Below, piece after piece: positions 15,240 through 24,138 of a stretch of 64,000 nucleotides of DNA. The number at the start of each line of letters is the position of its first letter. The first letter of the stretch is position 1. Source of the DNA: Picosynechococcus sp. PCC 7002 (GTDB taxonomy: Bacteria; Cyanobacteriota; Cyanobacteriia; Cyanobacteriales; MRBY01); NCBI RefSeq assembly GCF_963860125.1, contig NZ_CAWLFA010000001.1:1364001-1428000 (forward strand), given 5' to 3'. The notes beneath the pieces were generated by a model, which was not told the DNA's origin, made no database searches, and saw only the letters and a program-made list of their open reading frames with translations. Made by a program: the position numbers and the translations under genes.

Positions 15240-17942
15240 TTAATTGAGAGGATAGTGGGTTTCTAAATAAGCTAAAGCAGAGGGGCGATCGCCAATGTTT
15301 TGGTCGAGGGTTTGTTTGAGGAGATCTGATAAAATATCGCGAAATTGTGGCCCTGGCTTATAACCTAATTCTTTTAAATCAAAACCATTAAGGGGTGCTT
15401 GGATAAATTGCCAGCGGCGGAGATAATGCCATAAATCGTGACGCATTTTTTTCGGGCTGATGGCGGCTAGCAAGATAATTTCTGGCAAGGATAAATGCTT
15501 AAGGGCAAAGACTTTTTCACTCAGTTTTGTGGCCTGGAAAAGTTTGGGCAAAATTTGCGCTTCATGCTGGGAAATTGCTTCTAACCGTTGCAAACTATCC
15601 TTTGGTAATTGCAGGCGATCGCCCACCTTTAGGCGCTCTTCGGTGGTCAAATTCAGTAGTAATCCTTCCAGACGAAGCAGCCAATGCTCCAACTCATAAT
15701 CGGGGTCATGATAGCGCAGCCAACGATCCACACAGCGAATTTGCCACCAAACCGCATCTGTTAAAGCCAGATTTTTATGGATGCATTTCAACGCGCCCAG
15801 ATCGTCCAACAATTGCAATGCGGGCTTCCAATATTTTGCCGTTAAAAGATATTTTAATTCTGCCCGTAATCGCGTCGTGAGTGCTGGGGCCTGGGGTTTT
15901 TCGTGGTGCAATTTGTCGTAAATGCCAGAGGCGATCGCATAGCGAATATATTCCTCCGTCTGCACTTCTAGCTGAAAATTTAACCGCACCGCAAACCGCA
16001 CCGCCCGATAGATGCGCGTCGGGTCTTCGATGAAACTGTTGGCATGGAGCACCCGAATTTGCCGTTTTTTGAGATCCCAGAGTCCCCCAAAAAAGTCCAG
16101 CAATTCCCCCGACCGGGGTTCCGTCAGGCGCAAACAGAGGGCATTGATCGAAAAATCGCGCCGATACAAATCCTGTCGAATCGAACTCGCTTCCACCTCC
16201 GGATTCGCCGCTGGATAGGGATAAAATTCCGTTCGGGCCGTGGCAATGTCCAGCCATAGGGAACCCAACACCGGATCTTTATGCCACAAAATCGCCGCCG
16301 TTTGGAATTCCCCATGCACCGATAACCGCGCGTTCGGTTGGCGATCGCAAATGTAATTTGCCAGCGTTACCCCGGCCCCCACATCCGCCGCCGTATGGAA
16401 ACCATCCACCACCAGATCAATATCCTGCAACAGCAATTCTTCATCGGAATCTGAGAGCAACACATCCCGCACCGCCCCACCGACGAGGTACAAATGCCAG
16501 CCCCGTTTTTCGGCTTCCGTTGCCACCCCCTGCAATAACTGCCACAGGGAAGGGGCCAGCCGTTCCGCAAAAATTTCCCGCAAAGGATAGCGATTTTTGT
16601 CATCCTTGGGAGTGGGTAACAGATCAAGAGACTGCTCGTCCTGGTGATGTTGTCGCAAAACATCCGTCCGCGTCACAATGCCCAAAAGTTGATCACCCTC
16701 GATCACTGGTAATCGCCCCACATCGTCCGTCACCATAATCGTTTCAATGTCGCGCATGGTCGTGTCCGGCTGGATCGTGCGCACCTCTCGACTCATATAA
16801 CCCTTAACGGGGGCATGGTGAAAGCCATGGTGAATCGCCAAATCTAGATCCCGCCGCGAAATGACCCCAACCAGTTGTTGCCGATCATCCACCACCACTA
16901 ATCCGGAATGGCCGTAGCGAAACAACACCCGCTGGGCTTCCTCGATGGAAGTTTGGGGCAAAATCGTGCGCACAGGGGCCGTCATTAAATCTCGGGCGGT
17001 TAGGGCAGGGGGCACCTGGGCAATGAATTCGGCATAAATTTTGTGTAACATTGCCTCTGGTTTGTTGAGGCGCAAGCTTAGGGATGCGGCTTGATCGTGA
17101 CCACCACCACCATAGGGCGTAAACAGTCGATTGAGACTTGTCCCCACAATCCGCGATCGCCCAATGATCACCATTTTTCCTTCCGCATCGGTCTGATGAT
17201 AAAAATGCCCCAGTAACAGCGCATCGAGGTCGGTCATTTGCATCATCTGCTCGACGAGATTCGATAGTCCCGGCACAAAACTCGCTGTTTTTAACAAGAC
17301 TCGCGCTACCCGATGGCCATCAACATTTTCCCGCTCCAGGTTGGCGATCGCCTCCGAAAATAAATGCTGCACCTGGGGCGAAAAACCGGGTTCAGCATAC
17401 TCCGCAATAATTTTCACCATGGCTCCCTGACCCATTAGCCACGTTAAAGCCTGGGCATCCCGTACCGTTGTTTGGTCAAAGGTGAGTGACCCGGTATCCA
17501 CATGAATCCCCAAGGCCATCACCGTCGCCGTATAGGGATCGAGTTCTACCCCCCTCGCCTGCAATTTTTCTGCAATGATCGTCGTTGTCGCCCCCACGTC
17601 TTCAATTTCCACGTAGGTCGCCGGAATGTCTCGCTCCTGATCAAGGTGATGATCATAAACTTCGATCTGCTTCACCTGGGGGCGATCTAGCCACTCCTGG
17701 GCCTTACCCAGTCGTTGTCGCTGCTGGTTGTCCACCACCATAATCGTCCGCAACTGCTCCGGATGGACTGAACGCATCTCAATAAACGGAAACTCCCCTC
17801 GATAGAGCGCGAGAAACCGTTTTACCCCTGGATGTGCCCCGCCAGTCAGCACTACTCGCGCCCCAACCCGCAGATAAGCCAAGCCGATCGCCGCCCCCAG
17901 GGCATCAAAATCAACGGTTTGGTGACAGAGAATTACATCCAT
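15240..17942 (-). CDS. DHH phosphoesterase - CBS pair - tRNA nucleotidyltransferase fusion (CC- or A-adding enzyme)
   Basis: 900 residues with three modules. Residues 1-310 are a DHH/DHHA1 phosphoesterase: DFDALGAAIGL, VVDNQQRQRLG, VYDHHLDQ and GGGGHDQAASL. Residues about 315-435 are two CBS domains (LTARDLMTAPVRTILPQTS; VKGYMSREVRTIQPDT). Residues about 470-900 are a class II poly(A) polymerase/CCA-type head, LYLVGGAVRDVLL and LQDIDLVVDG, with DFSINALCLRL and RIYRAVRFAVRLNF further on. Some bacteria, including cyanobacteria and Aquifex, split CCA addition between a CC- and an A-adding enzyme; this long form is one of the two, and I cannot say which. The DHH and CBS modules suggest nucleotide-regulated or additional phosphoesterase activity. 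Confidence 0.85.
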   Translation of the reverse strand: MDVILCHQTVDFDALGAAIGLAYLRVGARVVLTGGAHPGVKRFLALYRGEFPFIEMRSVHPEQLRTIMVVDNQQRQRLGKAQEWLDRPQVKQIEVYDHHLDQERDIPATYVEIEDVGATTTIIAEKLQARGVELDPYTATVMALGIHVDTGSLTFDQTTVRDAQALTWLMGQGAMVKIIAEYAEPGFSPQVQHLFSEAIANLERENVDGHRVARVLLKTASFVPGLSNLVEQMMQMTDLDALLLGHFYHQTDAEGKMVIIGRSRIVGTSLNRLFTPYGGGGHDQAASLSLRLNKPEAMLHKIYAEFIAQVPPALTARDLMTAPVRTILPQTSIEEAQRVLFRYGHSGLVVVDDRQQLVGVISRRDLDLAIHHGFHHAPVKGYMSREVRTIQPDTTMRDIETIMVTDDVGRLPVIEGDQLLGIVTRTDVLRQHHQDEQSLDLLPTPKDDKNRYPLREIFAERLAPSLWQLLQGVATEAEKRGWHLYLVGGAVRDVLLSDSDEELLLQDIDLVVDGFHTAADVGAGVTLANYICDRQPNARLSVHGEFQTAAILWHKDPVLGSLWLDIATARTEFYPYPAANPEVEASSIRQDLYRRDFSINALCLRLTEPRSGELLDFFGGLWDLKKRQIRVLHANSFIEDPTRIYRAVRFAVRLNFQLEVQTEEYIRYAIASGIYDKLHHEKPQAPALTTRLRAELKYLLTAKYWKPALQLLDDLGALKCIHKNLALTDAVWWQIRCVDRWLRYHDPDYELEHWLLRLEGLLLNLTTEERLKVGDRLQLPKDSLQRLEAISQHEAQILPKLFQATKLSEKVFALKHLSLPEIILLAAISPKKMRHDLWHYLRRWQFIQAPLNGFDLKELGYKPGPQFRDILSDLLKQTLDQNIGDRPSALAYLETHYPLN

Positions 17943-18023
17943 AAAATTGCAAAGAAAAGAACATTTTAGGTGGGCTATACTGTGATTAAAATAACATTAT
18001 GAGTCATGTTTCTTACTTAAGCC

Positions 18024-18257
18024 ATGGCCAACGAAACCCGATCTCAAAATTTTGATTATCCTCAGTATTTGCCATTTTTAGAGGCGATTTGCTGGCAAAC
18101 AGAAGATGTTTATCGATTCACGCCGCAACAAATGCTTTCGCGGTATGAACGGGGTTGGCGTTATAAAGATATTTTTCAGCCTCCTCAAGGAGAAGAGTTG
18201 GAGTTTGTCCAACGTCTTGCAAAGCAATATCATTCCTGGCTCCAGGCTCAGCTGTGA
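18024..18257 (+). CDS. Small conserved protein upstream of AbiEii-like nucleotidyltransferase
   Basis: 77 residues, rich in aromatic and charged residues (FLEAICWQTEDVYRFTPQQML, then RYERGWRYKDIF). I do not recognise a domain. It begins with ATG 18024 and its stop overlaps the following GTG start as GTGA. The pairing of a small protein with an AbiEii-type nucleotidyltransferase resembles a toxin-antitoxin unit, and this would be the antitoxin by position, but it is much shorter than AbiEi and has no visible winged helix. Confidence 0.6.
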   Translation: MANETRSQNFDYPQYLPFLEAICWQTEDVYRFTPQQMLSRYERGWRYKDIFQPPQGEELEFVQRLAKQYHSWLQAQL

Positions 18258-18994
18258 AGTTTAAAATCCCCCACCATAATTACATTTTAGAAATTCTCAA
18301 ATCCCTTGATCCAAAATTATTACTCGATTGTCAGGCTTATTTTGGTGGTGGAACACTTCTCGCTTTAGATATGAAAGAATATCGCTGGAGTAAAGACATT
18401 GATCTTATCTGCTCTGTTACTTCCCAAGGTTACAAAAAACTGCGTACCCATTTATATCAGACAGGGGACCAAGGTTTATTTTTAAAAAATTCTTCGTTAA
18501 CAATTAGACGAGCAACCACTGATCAGTATGGCGTGCGATTATTGGTAGAAATCAATCAAGTGCCGATTAAATTAGAAATCATTGCTGAAGTCCGTTTTGA
18601 ACTGGATGAGCCGCGCTTCCCTCCATGGTCCCCTGTCCCTTGTCTGAGTTTGAACGACTGTTTAACCAGTAAATTATTAGCAAATGCTGATCGCTACATG
18701 GATAGAAGCGTTGAATCCCGCGATCTAATCGATTTGGCTGTTTTACGGTTACACACAGGGCTTTCCCGCGAGGCGATCGCCAAAGCAGAAAATGCCTATG
18801 AAGTGCTCTGTCCCCTGGGTGATGCGATTAAATCCTTTCAAACAAACCCTGATTATCGCCAGCAATGTTTTGAAAGTCTTCAAATAAAACGAGACTTTTG
18901 GCCCGATGTGATTGATGGCCTGGATTTGCTCAGTGCTGATCTAGAACTTGCCCCTACCACCAGAACATATTGGGAAGAGCGATCGCCTTTTTGA
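18254..18994 (+). CDS. AbiEii/AbiGii-type nucleotidyltransferase (putative toxin)
   Basis: 246 residues from GTG 18254. YFGGGTLLALDMKEYRWSKDIDLI (30-51) matches the AbiEii/AbiGii motif GGT-x-L... R-x-S-x-D-I-D, with Asp48 and Asp50 as metal ligands. SLNDCLTSKLLANADRYMDRSVESRDLIDL (shown in part) is like the third motif region of this family, where a Lys follows a Ser/Thr and an RD-x-x-D follows. AbiEii proteins are nucleotidyltransferase toxins of type IV toxin-antitoxin and phage-abortive systems. The translation is coupled to the 77-residue gene before it. Confidence 0.7.
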   Translation: MKFKIPHHNYILEILKSLDPKLLLDCQAYFGGGTLLALDMKEYRWSKDIDLICSVTSQGYKKLRTHLYQTGDQGLFLKNSSLTIRRATTDQYGVRLLVEINQVPIKLEIIAEVRFELDEPRFPPWSPVPCLSLNDCLTSKLLANADRYMDRSVESRDLIDLAVLRLHTGLSREAIAKAENAYEVLCPLGDAIKSFQTNPDYRQQCFESLQIKRDFWPDVIDGLDLLSADLELAPTTRTYWEERSPF

Positions 18995-19050
18995 TCGTCA
19001 CTGCTCCCTCAAGAAACGTTGCATTTACTAGGGAGTGGGAACAGAGCCGC

Positions 19051-19056
19051 TATAAT
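19051..19056 (+). promoter_or_regulatory. Candidate -10 element of the parA-like operon
   Basis: A perfect TATAAT lies 45 bp before the GTG start at 19101. No convincing -35 hexamer at 16-18 bp is seen. Confidence 0.4.
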
Positions 19057-19100
19057 GTCTCACCATAAATCAAGGCTAATAAGCAAAAAACAAATCTATC

Positions 19101-19736
19101 GTGGCATCCCAGCGGATTTTAGCAGTTGTAAATGGCAAAGGAGGCGTTGGTAAAACAACAACCGCCGTTAACCTTGCGGCCATTTTTGCCGAAAAACAGC
19201 AGGTTCTCTTGGTGGATAGCGACCCCCAGGGATCGGCCTCTTGGTGGGTGGATCGTAACCCCGATGAATGGCAACTGGATGTCAGTAGAGAACATCAACC
19301 AGATTTACTTCAAAATCTCCGACAGATTAAAGGCTATGACTTGATCGTGGTGGATACCCCCCCAGCCTTGCGATCGCAGGCCCTCAAGACCGTCCTCCGG
19401 ATTGCGGATTATGTGATCTTGCCGACACCACCAGCGCCGATGGACTTAAGCGCCTTAATTGAAACGGTGCAAACGGCCATTAATCCCGTTGAAATTAGTC
19501 ACCGAGTGCTCCTGACAAAAGTCGATAGTCGCAGCCTCCGGGAGAGCATTGATGCCCAAAATACCTTGATTGAGTTGGGGATTCCGGTGTGCCATGCCTT
19601 TGTGCGCAGTTATAAAGCCCACGAGCAAGCTGTCCTCGCAGGCGTTCCCATGACCCAAATGCGTGGTAAAAAGGCTAAGGATGCGGAAACGGATTATCGT
19701 CGTGTCGCGGATGAACTGCAACGAGATTGGACTTAA
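19101..19736 (+). CDS. ParA/MinD-family ATPase (possible McdA-type)
   Basis: 211 residues from GTG 19101. The deviant Walker A box is NGKGGVGKTTTAVNLA with signature Lys13 and catalytic Lys18, the switch region VLLVDSDPQGSASWW, and the Walker B region DLIVVDTPPA. Such small ParA proteins lack an N-terminal DNA-binding domain and move cargo over the nucleoid by ATP-dependent waves, driven by a partner encoded next to them. The partner here is the coiled-coil protein at 19742. In cyanobacteria such pairs partition plasmids or chromosomes or, as McdA/McdB, space carboxysomes. No parS-like repeat was noticed nearby. Confidence 0.85.
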   Translation: MASQRILAVVNGKGGVGKTTTAVNLAAIFAEKQQVLLVDSDPQGSASWWVDRNPDEWQLDVSREHQPDLLQNLRQIKGYDLIVVDTPPALRSQALKTVLRIADYVILPTPPAPMDLSALIETVQTAINPVEISHRVLLTKVDSRSLRESIDAQNTLIELGIPVCHAFVRSYKAHEQAVLAGVPMTQMRGKKAKDAETDYRRVADELQRDWT

Positions 19737-19741
19737 CGGTT

Positions 19742-20317
19742 ATGGCTAGCAGCAAACAAAATTTATCGGATTTATTACGGCAGGAGGCAAAGCAGGACAA
19801 AACCAAGGCTGCTGCCCCCGAAACGGCGGTTAATGATACACCGGAGAAACCTTCACCAACAGCCCTTTCCCGGATGACGAAGGCGCAATTACTGGCCCAC
19901 ATTGAAACCCTCTACGCCCAACAGGAAACGGTCGCGACAGATTCTGTTGATCAAACATTGCTCACGGAGAAGGAAACCTTGGCGAGCGAAGTAAAAGCCC
20001 TGGAAGAAAAAATTGCCGCCCAACAAAAGGCGATCGCCAACGCGGAGAAAACCATTAAGACCCTCGAAGCGGATTCTTCTGAAAAGACAAAGCTCGAACA
20101 AGAGTTAGACGCACAACGGGGCCTCGTCGAAAAGTTATACGGTCAAATCCAAAGCCTCGAAGCGCAACAGACGGAAAAAGAAGCCGCCATAGAACGCACC
20201 GTTGAGGAAGACCGCGCCCTTGTACTGGCCCGCATTGCCAGTTACCAAGCAAATTTGCAATTTCCTGATCAGCCCCCCTCCAGCATCCCCGATGAGGAAA
20301 TCGGTTGGTTTGATTAG
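19742..20317 (+). CDS. Coiled-coil partner of ParA-like ATPase (McdB-like candidate)
   Basis: 191 residues from ATG 19742, five bases after the ParA stop. The N-terminal ~50 residues are charged and disordered-looking (SKQNLSDLLRQEAKQDKTKA). Residues about 60-155 are a strong coiled coil rich in Gln, Glu, Lys and Ala (LEEKIAAQQKAIANAEKTI). The last residues are EEIGWFD, with the only Trp of the protein flanked by acidic residues. McdB proteins share this plan: disordered charged N-terminus, coiled coil, and a C-terminal Trp near acidic residues. That makes McdB a good candidate, but size and sequence are loosely conserved and it could be another ParA cargo adaptor. Confidence 0.6.
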   Translation: MASSKQNLSDLLRQEAKQDKTKAAAPETAVNDTPEKPSPTALSRMTKAQLLAHIETLYAQQETVATDSVDQTLLTEKETLASEVKALEEKIAAQQKAIANAEKTIKTLEADSSEKTKLEQELDAQRGLVEKLYGQIQSLEAQQTEKEAAIERTVEEDRALVLARIASYQANLQFPDQPPSSIPDEEIGWFD

Positions 20318-20401
20318 GGGAAAAACCGCCAATGCTCGGAATTCTGGGGCTTGATAGAATAGATCTCAGGATTTTTACGCAGCACATTTAACAATTCAAT
20401 C

Positions 20402-21343
20402 ATGATTAAACGGTTTTTTTATGGGGCGATCGCCATTGTCTTGGCCTTTACCCTGATCTTTACCCCAGCGGATAATGCTTGGGCGGCCCGCAGTGGAGGA
20501 CGCATTGGTGGCGGTTCCTTCCGCAGTGCCCCTAGTCGCAGTTTTTCCCCTGGCCCAGCACGACGGGCTCCCGTTGGGGGTGGCTATGGTTACGGATTTG
20601 GGGGTGGATTTGGGTTCCCCTTCCTGCTGCCTTTCTTCGGATTCGGTGGTTTTAGCGGCATTTTCGGTCTTTTCATTATGTTGGCGATCGCCGGCTTCCT
20701 TGTCCGCACCTTCCAGAACGTGATGGGGGGTGGCATGAACGAGGGCGACAGTCTCGGTTACTCTGCCCCCAGTAGCAAAATTTCTGTGGCGAAGGTACAG
20801 GTGGGGCTGTTGGCCCAAGCACGGGATCTCCAGCAGGATCTAAATCGCCTGGCGAGCACCGCTGATACTGGCACCCCGGCTGGACGCGCTAAGGTTCTTC
20901 AAGAATCGACTCTGGCCCTGTTGCGCCACCCAGAATATTGGGTCTATGGTGCGAGCGAATCCCTCGAAGCTGGGGTTGATGCTGCCGAAGCCAAGTTTAA
21001 TCAATTGGCCCTGAACGAGCGGAGTAAATTTACCGCCGAGACCCTTAGTAACGTTGACAACGAACGGGATGTGGCTGGGAAAAGTGGGAGTGCTGATTTG
21101 GTAAAAAGCGACGATACACCGAACGAATACATCATGGTGACAATCATCGCTGGGGCCATGGGGAAAGTTGAGTTACCGAAAGTGACCGATTCCCAATCCC
21201 TCGAACAAGCGATCCGTCAAATTGGTGCCCTTGGTGGCGATCGCCTTTTGGCCCTCGAAGTTTTATGGACGCCCCAAGCGATTGGTGACACCCTCAGCAC
21301 TGACGATATTTTGACCTATTACCCCGACATTAATCTCGTATAA
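20402..21343 (+). CDS. DUF1517 family membrane protein
   Basis: 313 residues. An N-terminal signal/anchor (FFYGAIAIVLAFTLIFTPA) ends near NAWA-ARSGG. A Gly/Arg/Ser/Pro-rich segment (GGRIGGGSFRSAPSRSFSPG) follows, then a second hydrophobic span (FSGIFGLFIMLAIAGFLV) and a soluble C-terminal domain from about residue 115. This organisation and the domain sequence KISVAKVQVGLLAQARDLQQD are those of DUF1517 proteins of cyanobacteria and plastids, whose role is not established. It probably faces the lumen or periplasm first and the cytoplasm with its C-terminal domain. A terminator follows. Confidence 0.8.
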   Translation: MIKRFFYGAIAIVLAFTLIFTPADNAWAARSGGRIGGGSFRSAPSRSFSPGPARRAPVGGGYGYGFGGGFGFPFLLPFFGFGGFSGIFGLFIMLAIAGFLVRTFQNVMGGGMNEGDSLGYSAPSSKISVAKVQVGLLAQARDLQQDLNRLASTADTGTPAGRAKVLQESTLALLRHPEYWVYGASESLEAGVDAAEAKFNQLALNERSKFTAETLSNVDNERDVAGKSGSADLVKSDDTPNEYIMVTIIAGAMGKVELPKVTDSQSLEQAIRQIGALGGDRLLALEVLWTPQAIGDTLSTDDILTYYPDINLV

Positions 21344-21391
21344 CTAGGCCAAAATCTAAAACAATTCAACGCAAATCATGGCGATTTAAAG

Positions 21392-21419
21392 AATCCCCTC
21401 AATACAGGGGATTTTTTTT
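21392..21419 (+). terminator. Terminator after the DUF1517 gene
   Basis: AATCCCCT (21392-21399) pairs perfectly with AGGGGATT (21406-21413) around a six-base loop and is followed by a run of T. It lies between the convergent DUF1517 and O-methyltransferase genes. Confidence 0.8.
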
Positions 21420-21472
21420 GATTTCTATAGAAATTTGCCCTAGCAAATATCCTCCTGAGTGAATTGGTTTTG

Positions 21473-22492
21473 TTAAGCTTTACAGGCTTCAATGACGCAA
21501 ATTTCCTCGGCGGTTCTAACAATGCGCGTCAGTTTTAAGTCTGCCGCCGCCAACAGGGTTTCAAACTCAGCGGCGGTGCGTTCTTTGCCACCGGGACACA
21601 TCACCAGCATATTGATATCGAGCATTTTTGCGCCACTAGGTTGATTTCCCTCTGGAACCACCGCTTCACAGATCAAGATTTTGCCGTCATCCGGCAGTAC
21701 AGCGCGACAATTTTGCAAAATGGCGATCGCCTGGTCATCGCCCCAATCGTGAATAATGTGTTTGAGCAAATAGGCATCGCCCCCCGCCGGAATTGTTCTA
21801 AAGAAACTGCCGCCAATCCGTTGACAGCGATCGCCGACCCCATGGCGGTTTAACGTCGGAGCAGCATTATCCACCACATAATCTTCATCGAACAAAATAC
21901 CTTGTAATTGGGGATATTTCGCCAAAATGCTGCCGAGCAATTCCCCGTAGCCCCCACCCACATCAACGATGGTTGAAAAAGCCGAAAAATCATAATGGGC
22001 CAAAATTTCCGGCTCTTCATTCCTGGAGAAACTGTTCATCGCCTCTTCAAAAATCGCCGCCGCTTCTGGATGATTGCCGAAATATTCAAACACCCCCTGG
22101 CCATAGCGATGGTCAAAGGCAGGTTCACCGGTTTTAACGCTGTGGAGAATATTACTCCAGGCTTCGTAATGCTCTGGTTCCCCCAACATCACCACAGAAC
22201 CTCGCATGGAGCGGGGATGATCACTGCGGAGAAAATCGGCTAGCGGTGTCAGGGCAAAGGTTTGGGAGGCTGTTTCTTGGAAAATACCCACACTGGCCAA
22301 GGCCCGGAGAATGCGATACAAAGCCGTTTCGTCTGTTTCGGTGAGATGGGCTAACGCACGGCAAGGTTGTTCTCCGGCTTTGAGGTGATCGGCGATCGCC
22401 AATTTTGCCGCCACATAAATGCACTGGGAAAGCCAATAACCAGAGGCCATTTGGAGCAATTGGGTATGGAGAGGGAGGGTTGGCGGTTCCAT
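21473..22492 (-). CDS. COMT-type O-methyltransferase
   Basis: 339 residues. Residues 1-100 are the helical dimerisation domain with a winged-helix feel (LLQMASGYWLSQCIYVAAKLAI; LYRILRALASVGIF). The C-terminal domain binds SAM: IVDVGGGYGELLGSILAKYP is motif I, and LKHIIHDWGDDQAIAILQNC contains the His-Asp pair (HDW) typical of caffeate/hydroxyindole O-methyltransferases, where the His is the catalytic base. Substrate is unknown; relatives act on phenolics, carotenoid ends or secondary metabolites. It is a single gene. Confidence 0.85.
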   Translation of the reverse strand: MEPPTLPLHTQLLQMASGYWLSQCIYVAAKLAIADHLKAGEQPCRALAHLTETDETALYRILRALASVGIFQETASQTFALTPLADFLRSDHPRSMRGSVVMLGEPEHYEAWSNILHSVKTGEPAFDHRYGQGVFEYFGNHPEAAAIFEEAMNSFSRNEEPEILAHYDFSAFSTIVDVGGGYGELLGSILAKYPQLQGILFDEDYVVDNAAPTLNRHGVGDRCQRIGGSFFRTIPAGGDAYLLKHIIHDWGDDQAIAILQNCRAVLPDDGKILICEAVVPEGNQPSGAKMLDINMLVMCPGGKERTAAEFETLLAAADLKLTRIVRTAEEICVIEACKA

Positions 22493-22667
22493 AGCGTGAA
22501 AAATCCTGATTTAAGTAAGGAAATCACTGCAATTTTAGAAATTCTGTCCCTGTCCCTAGCCACCCTGTAGGATTTATTCACGAAACGGGATCTCGCAAAA
22601 AAATTCGCCTCCGGCACTACAGACCAGAGACGAAAATTTCAGTGTGAAGTTTAGAAAGTTAATCGTT

Positions 22668-23819
22668 CTAGGCGTTTTGGAACACCGCAGCGGCCGCTTT
22701 CACCCCAGCCCCAGACTCAAAATCACCGTGACCCAACCCTTGGAGAGTTGCTTCGAGGGCGGCGATCGCCGTAATCACATCTCGGTCATGGACAAAGCCC
22801 AGATGACCAATCCGGAAGATTTTTCCTTTGTAATCATCCTGGCCACCCGCGAGGGCAATATCAAAGTTTGTCCGCATCGCCTTGCGGATATCTTCTGCGC
22901 CAATGGAGGCAGGATCAACGGCAGTAACCGCTGTGCTGGCATTACCATCGGGGGCAAAGGTCTTTAGGCCCAAAGCCTTGACTGCGGCCCGGGTGGCATC
23001 GGTTAAGCGTTGGTGGCGAGCAAAAATATTCTCTAAGCCTTCCCGTTGCATCATCCCCAGGGCTGCCTGGAGCGCAAAGATCAGATTCACCGGTGGTGTA
23101 AAGGGGGTGGTGTTTTTCGCTAAATTCTTTTTCGCGGCCTTGAGATCAAAGTAGAAACGGGGAATTTTTGCGTTTTCGTAGGCCGCCCAAGCCTTTTCGC
23201 TGACGGAAACAAAGCCCAAGCCCGGCGGAATCATAAAGCCTTTCTGGGAACCGGAGGCGACCACATCAAGGCCCCATGCATCGGTGGGGACATTGCAGGC
23301 CCCTAGGCTCGTAACCGCATCGACAATCATCAAGGCTCCGTGGGCTTTGACGTAACGGCTGATAGTTTCGAGGTCGTTGAGGACGCCAGTAGAAGTTTCC
23401 GAGTGGGTGACGACAACGGCTTTGATTTCTTTGGCGGTGTCGGCTTCGAGTTTGGCGCGGAAAACTTCAGGATCGAGGGCTTCACCCCAGGGGGCTTTGA
23501 CCCGTTCTACGTCCATGCCGTAGGTTTCACAGACGATCGCCCAACGTTCACCAAATTTACCGTTATCGCCGACGAGGACTTTATCGCCCGCATTAATAAA
23601 GTTGATCAAACCCGCTTCCATCGCACCGGTACCGCTAGCGGCGAGGCAATACACATCGTTCTGAGTTTGGAAGAGCCATTTGAGTTGCGCAGTGACCTCG
23701 GCCATGATTTCGCTAAACTGGGCGCTCCGGTGACCGATAGGATGCTTGGCCATTGCTAGCAAAACCTGCTCCGGCACAGGGGTCGGGCCGGGAATCATCA
23801 GCATATGTTTGTCTTCCAT
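22668..23819 (-). CDS. Alanine/serine-glyoxylate aminotransferase family protein (class V)
   Basis: 383 residues, fold type I class V PLP enzyme. MLMIPGPTPVPEQVL and GHRSAQFSEIM start the family pattern, SGTGAMEAGLIN binds the cofactor phosphate, VDAVTSLGACNVPTDAWG contains the PLP Asp, and SGSQKGFMIPPGLGF carries the Schiff-base Lys. Close cyanobacterial relatives have been annotated as alanine-glyoxylate aminotransferase, and historically as the soluble hydrogenase 42-kDa subunit. A photorespiratory role is likely by family. A candidate promoter lies about 80 bp upstream. Confidence 0.88.
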   Translation of the reverse strand: MEDKHMLMIPGPTPVPEQVLLAMAKHPIGHRSAQFSEIMAEVTAQLKWLFQTQNDVYCLAASGTGAMEAGLINFINAGDKVLVGDNGKFGERWAIVCETYGMDVERVKAPWGEALDPEVFRAKLEADTAKEIKAVVVTHSETSTGVLNDLETISRYVKAHGALMIVDAVTSLGACNVPTDAWGLDVVASGSQKGFMIPPGLGFVSVSEKAWAAYENAKIPRFYFDLKAAKKNLAKNTTPFTPPVNLIFALQAALGMMQREGLENIFARHQRLTDATRAAVKALGLKTFAPDGNASTAVTAVDPASIGAEDIRKAMRTNFDIALAGGQDDYKGKIFRIGHLGFVHDRDVITAIAALEATLQGLGHGDFESGAGVKAAAAVFQNA

Positions 23820-24138
23820 GGTGTGTTTGTCCTTCGCTTAGACCGTGATTGAAAATGCCGTTAATCCCCAAAAGTCTAGGGACGTTCCGCAAAAGCTAAA
23901 TCCTATCCTATGCGATCGCCCAGATCAAGCCACTGAGATGTTGTCTATTTGTTCACGAAAAGCAAAGGTTTCGCAGAGCAGCAACGGAAAACGTTAAGGA
24001 TGATTGAGAAGCGTCACAAAGTCCAAAAAAACGAGGCCCAAGTTATATCCTGAAAGCACCTTAATTCACCGATTAACCGAAAGCTTTCCCTCGGCTGAGG
24101 TGGATATAAAGGCAATGTTTTGTACTGTTCCAAAGCCA
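23820..24138. other. Divergent intergenic region with one candidate promoter
   Basis: This 319-bp stretch separates the divergent aminotransferase and TMEM43 genes. An open frame on the plus strand runs into the TMEM43 gene from 24004, but its 45 extra codons do not resemble a signal or membrane segment, so the ATG at 24139 is preferred. One sigma-70-like promoter is visible on the minus strand; nothing else was found. Confidence 0.5.
23900..23928 (-). promoter_or_regulatory. Candidate sigma-70-type promoter of the aminotransferase gene
   Basis: On the minus strand TTGATC (23928-23923) and TAGGAT (23905-23900) are separated by exactly 17 bp, with a HIP1 octamer in the spacer. A second TAGGAT overlaps at 23910-23905. 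The start codon lies about 80 bp downstream. Confidence 0.45.
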
